5,755 nucleotides of DNA, from assembly GCA_029884035.1 (NCBI GenBank), contig JAOUIM010000253.1:1-5755 (forward strand). The letters are read 5' to 3'. The DNA is from Aquincola sp. (lineage in GTDB: Bacteria; Pseudomonadota; Gammaproteobacteria; Burkholderiales; Burkholderiaceae_C). This document shows, in pieces, positions 4,556 through 5,755 of the stretch. The position numbers were made by a program, and so were the translations under genes. Numbering within the stretch: the stretch's first letter is position 1; each line of letters starts with the position of its first letter. The notes below the pieces were generated by a model that was not told where the DNA came from, did no database searches, and worked only from the letters and a program-made list of their open reading frames with translations.

Positions 4556-5755
4556 ATGACCATTCCCGCCTACCCCTCCACTCAACTCCTGATCGACGGC
4601 CAGTGGTGCGATGCCGCCGACGGCCGCACGCTGCCCGTCGTCAACCCCGCCAGCGGCGCCGAGATCGGCCGCGTGGCCCACGCCGGCCGTGCCGACCTCG
4701 ACCGCGCGCTCGCCGCGGCGCAGAAAGGGTTCGCCACCTGGCGCGCGATGCCGGCCATCGAGCGCGCCAACATCATGCGCCGGGCCGCTGCACTGCTGCG
4801 CGAACGCCTGGACACGGTCGCGGCCTACATGACCCTCGAGCAGGGCAAGCCGTTCGCCGAGTCGAAGGTCGAGACGCTGTCGGGTGCCGACACCATCGAG
4901 TGGTTCGCCGACGAGAGCCGGCGCATCTACGGGCGCATCGTGCCGCCGCGCAACATGGCGGTCCAGGCGCAAGTGCTCAAGGAGCCGGTCGGGCCGGTCG
5001 CGGCGTTCACGCCATGGAACTTCCCGATCAATCAGGTGGTTCGCAAAGTCAGCGCGGCGCTGTCAAGCGGCTGCTCGATCATCGTCAAGGCGCCCGAAGA
5101 GACGCCGGCGTCGCCGGCCGCGCTGATCCGCGCCTTCGTCGATGCGGGCGTGCCGGCGGGGGTGATCGGCCTGGTCTACGGCAACCCGGCCGAGATCTCG
5201 AACTATCTGATCCCGCACCCGGTGATCCGCAAGATCACTTTCACAGGCAGCACGCCGGTGGGCAAGCAGCTCGCTGCGATGGCGGGCCAGCACATGAAGC
5301 GGGTGACGATGGAACTCGGCGGCCACGCGCCGGTGATCGTGGCCGAAGACGCCGACATCGCGCAGGCGGTCAAGGCCGCGGGCGCGGCCAAGTTCCGCAA
5401 CGCCGGCCAGGTGTGCATCTCGCCGACGCGCTTCCTGGTGCACAACAGCATCAGGTCGGAGTTCCAGCGTCAGCTGGTGGCCTACACGCAGGGCTTGAAA
5501 ATCGGCGACGGTATGAGCCAGGGCACCACCCTCGGCCCGCTGGCCAATCCGCGGCGCCTGGCTGCGATGCAGCAGATCACCGAGGACGCGATGAAGCAAG
5601 GCGCGCAGGTCCTCGCCGGTGGCGAGCGCATCGGCAATGGCGGCAACTTCTTCGCCCCGACGGTGCTGACCGACGTCCCGCTCACTGCCAAGGTGTTCAA
5701 CGATGAGCCGTTCGGCCCGGTCGCGGCAGTGCGCGGCTTCGACACGCTCGACGAG
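4556..5755 (+). CDS. NAD(P)-dependent aldehyde dehydrogenase, succinate-semialdehyde dehydrogenase type (3' partial)
   Basis: The first 400 residues of an aldehyde dehydrogenase of about 480, cut by the right edge; no stop codon is present. It oxidises an aldehyde to an acid in the cytosol with NAD(P)+. Seen directly: FTPWNFP with Asn155 (oxyanion), Lys178 in IVKAPEETP, FTGST at 229-233 (Rossmann turn), MELGGHAP with general base Glu253, GQVCISPTR with nucleophile Cys287, and EPFGPV near the end. Glu181 sits where NAD+-preferring members hold the adenosine ribose, so NAD+ is favoured (inference). The overall pattern (WFADESRRIYGRIVPP, NYLIPHPVIRKITFTGSTPVG) fits enzymes annotated as succinate-semialdehyde dehydrogenase (gabD-like). 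However, the usual C-V-C-A-N-R around the nucleophile is C-I-S-P-T-R here. 2-oxoglutarate semialdehyde or another semialdehyde is therefore also possible, and I give no symbol. The start ATG is the first good one after an in-frame stop at 4478-4480; the ribosome site is weak (AGAAACGA). Confidence 0.93.
   Translation, partial: MTIPAYPSTQLLIDGQWCDAADGRTLPVVNPASGAEIGRVAHAGRADLDRALAAAQKGFATWRAMPAIERANIMRRAAALLRERLDTVAAYMTLEQGKPFAESKVETLSGADTIEWFADESRRIYGRIVPPRNMAVQAQVLKEPVGPVAAFTPWNFPINQVVRKVSAALSSGCSIIVKAPEETPASPAALIRAFVDAGVPAGVIGLVYGNPAEISNYLIPHPVIRKITFTGSTPVGKQLAAMAGQHMKRVTMELGGHAPVIVAEDADIAQAVKAAGAAKFRNAGQVCISPTRFLVHNSIRSEFQRQLVAYTQGLKIGDGMSQGTTLGPLANPRRLAAMQQITEDAMKQGAQVLAGGERIGNGGNFFAPTVLTDVPLTAKVFNDEPFGPVAAVRGFDTLDE

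Noticed and set aside
5063..5599. Minus-strand frame inside the aldehyde dehydrogenase
   Set aside because: It is antisense to strongly conserved enzyme sequence and shows no motif or ribosome site.
3502..5706. Very long plus-strand open frame (734 codons) across three genes
   Set aside because: It is Arg/Gln/His-rich with no recognisable motif. It runs antisense to the BEM46-like hydrolase and out of frame with the aldehyde dehydrogenase, whose motifs are unmistakable. High GC makes such shadow frames common.
1..5755. A multi-gene novel system (defence island, biosynthetic cluster, mobile element)
   Set aside because: Genes alternate strands, belong mostly to familiar families, and show no shared theme, repeats, integrase, nuclease or composition shift. 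I cannot support such a claim from this sequence.

Overview
The window is very GC-rich, with coding frames that end almost every codon in G or C. It looks like a chromosomal stretch of a proteobacterium. The Rieske protein signature (CTHLGC, CPCHGSRFDLAGRV, VPAPTNL) is the beta/gamma-proteobacterial type. I lean to Burkholderiales (betaproteobacteria), but that placement is inferred from protein style and not proven here. No RNA gene, mobile element, CRISPR array, integrase or phage gene is visible, and I see no compact multi-gene defence or biosynthetic system. The window reads as ordinary housekeeping and accessory chromosome.

Layout. (1) 1-289, plus strand: the C-terminal half of a Rieske [2Fe-2S] protein of the cytochrome bc1 complex, cut by the left edge. 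No cytochrome b gene follows it. (2) 324-593, minus: a small unrecognised protein of 89 residues. (3) 831-1274, minus: a small K+-channel-like membrane protein with a GFGD selectivity filter. (4) 1337-2467, minus: an exported alpha/beta hydrolase of the dienelactone hydrolase / PAF-acetylhydrolase-like type, 62 bp upstream of the channel gene. (5) 2667-3590, plus: an unrecognised membrane protein with an N-terminal signal or anchor and a second membrane segment near the C terminus. It diverges from gene 4. (6) 3592-4428, minus: a membrane-anchored BEM46/ABHD13-like serine hydrolase, tail-to-tail with gene 5 and with one base between the stop codons. (7) 4556-5755, plus: an NAD(P)-dependent aldehyde dehydrogenase of the succinate-semialdehyde dehydrogenase type, open at the right edge (400 residues visible).

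How they fit together. The genes alternate strands, so they are mostly single transcription units. Only the hydrolase-channel pair (4 then 3, both minus) could be one operon. Two divergent intergenic regions (2468-2666 and 4429-4555) must hold the promoters of the genes they separate. No shared pathway is evident. The best points for a second look are the lone Rieske gene, the unrecognised two-membrane-segment protein, and the small orphan protein beside the Rieske gene.
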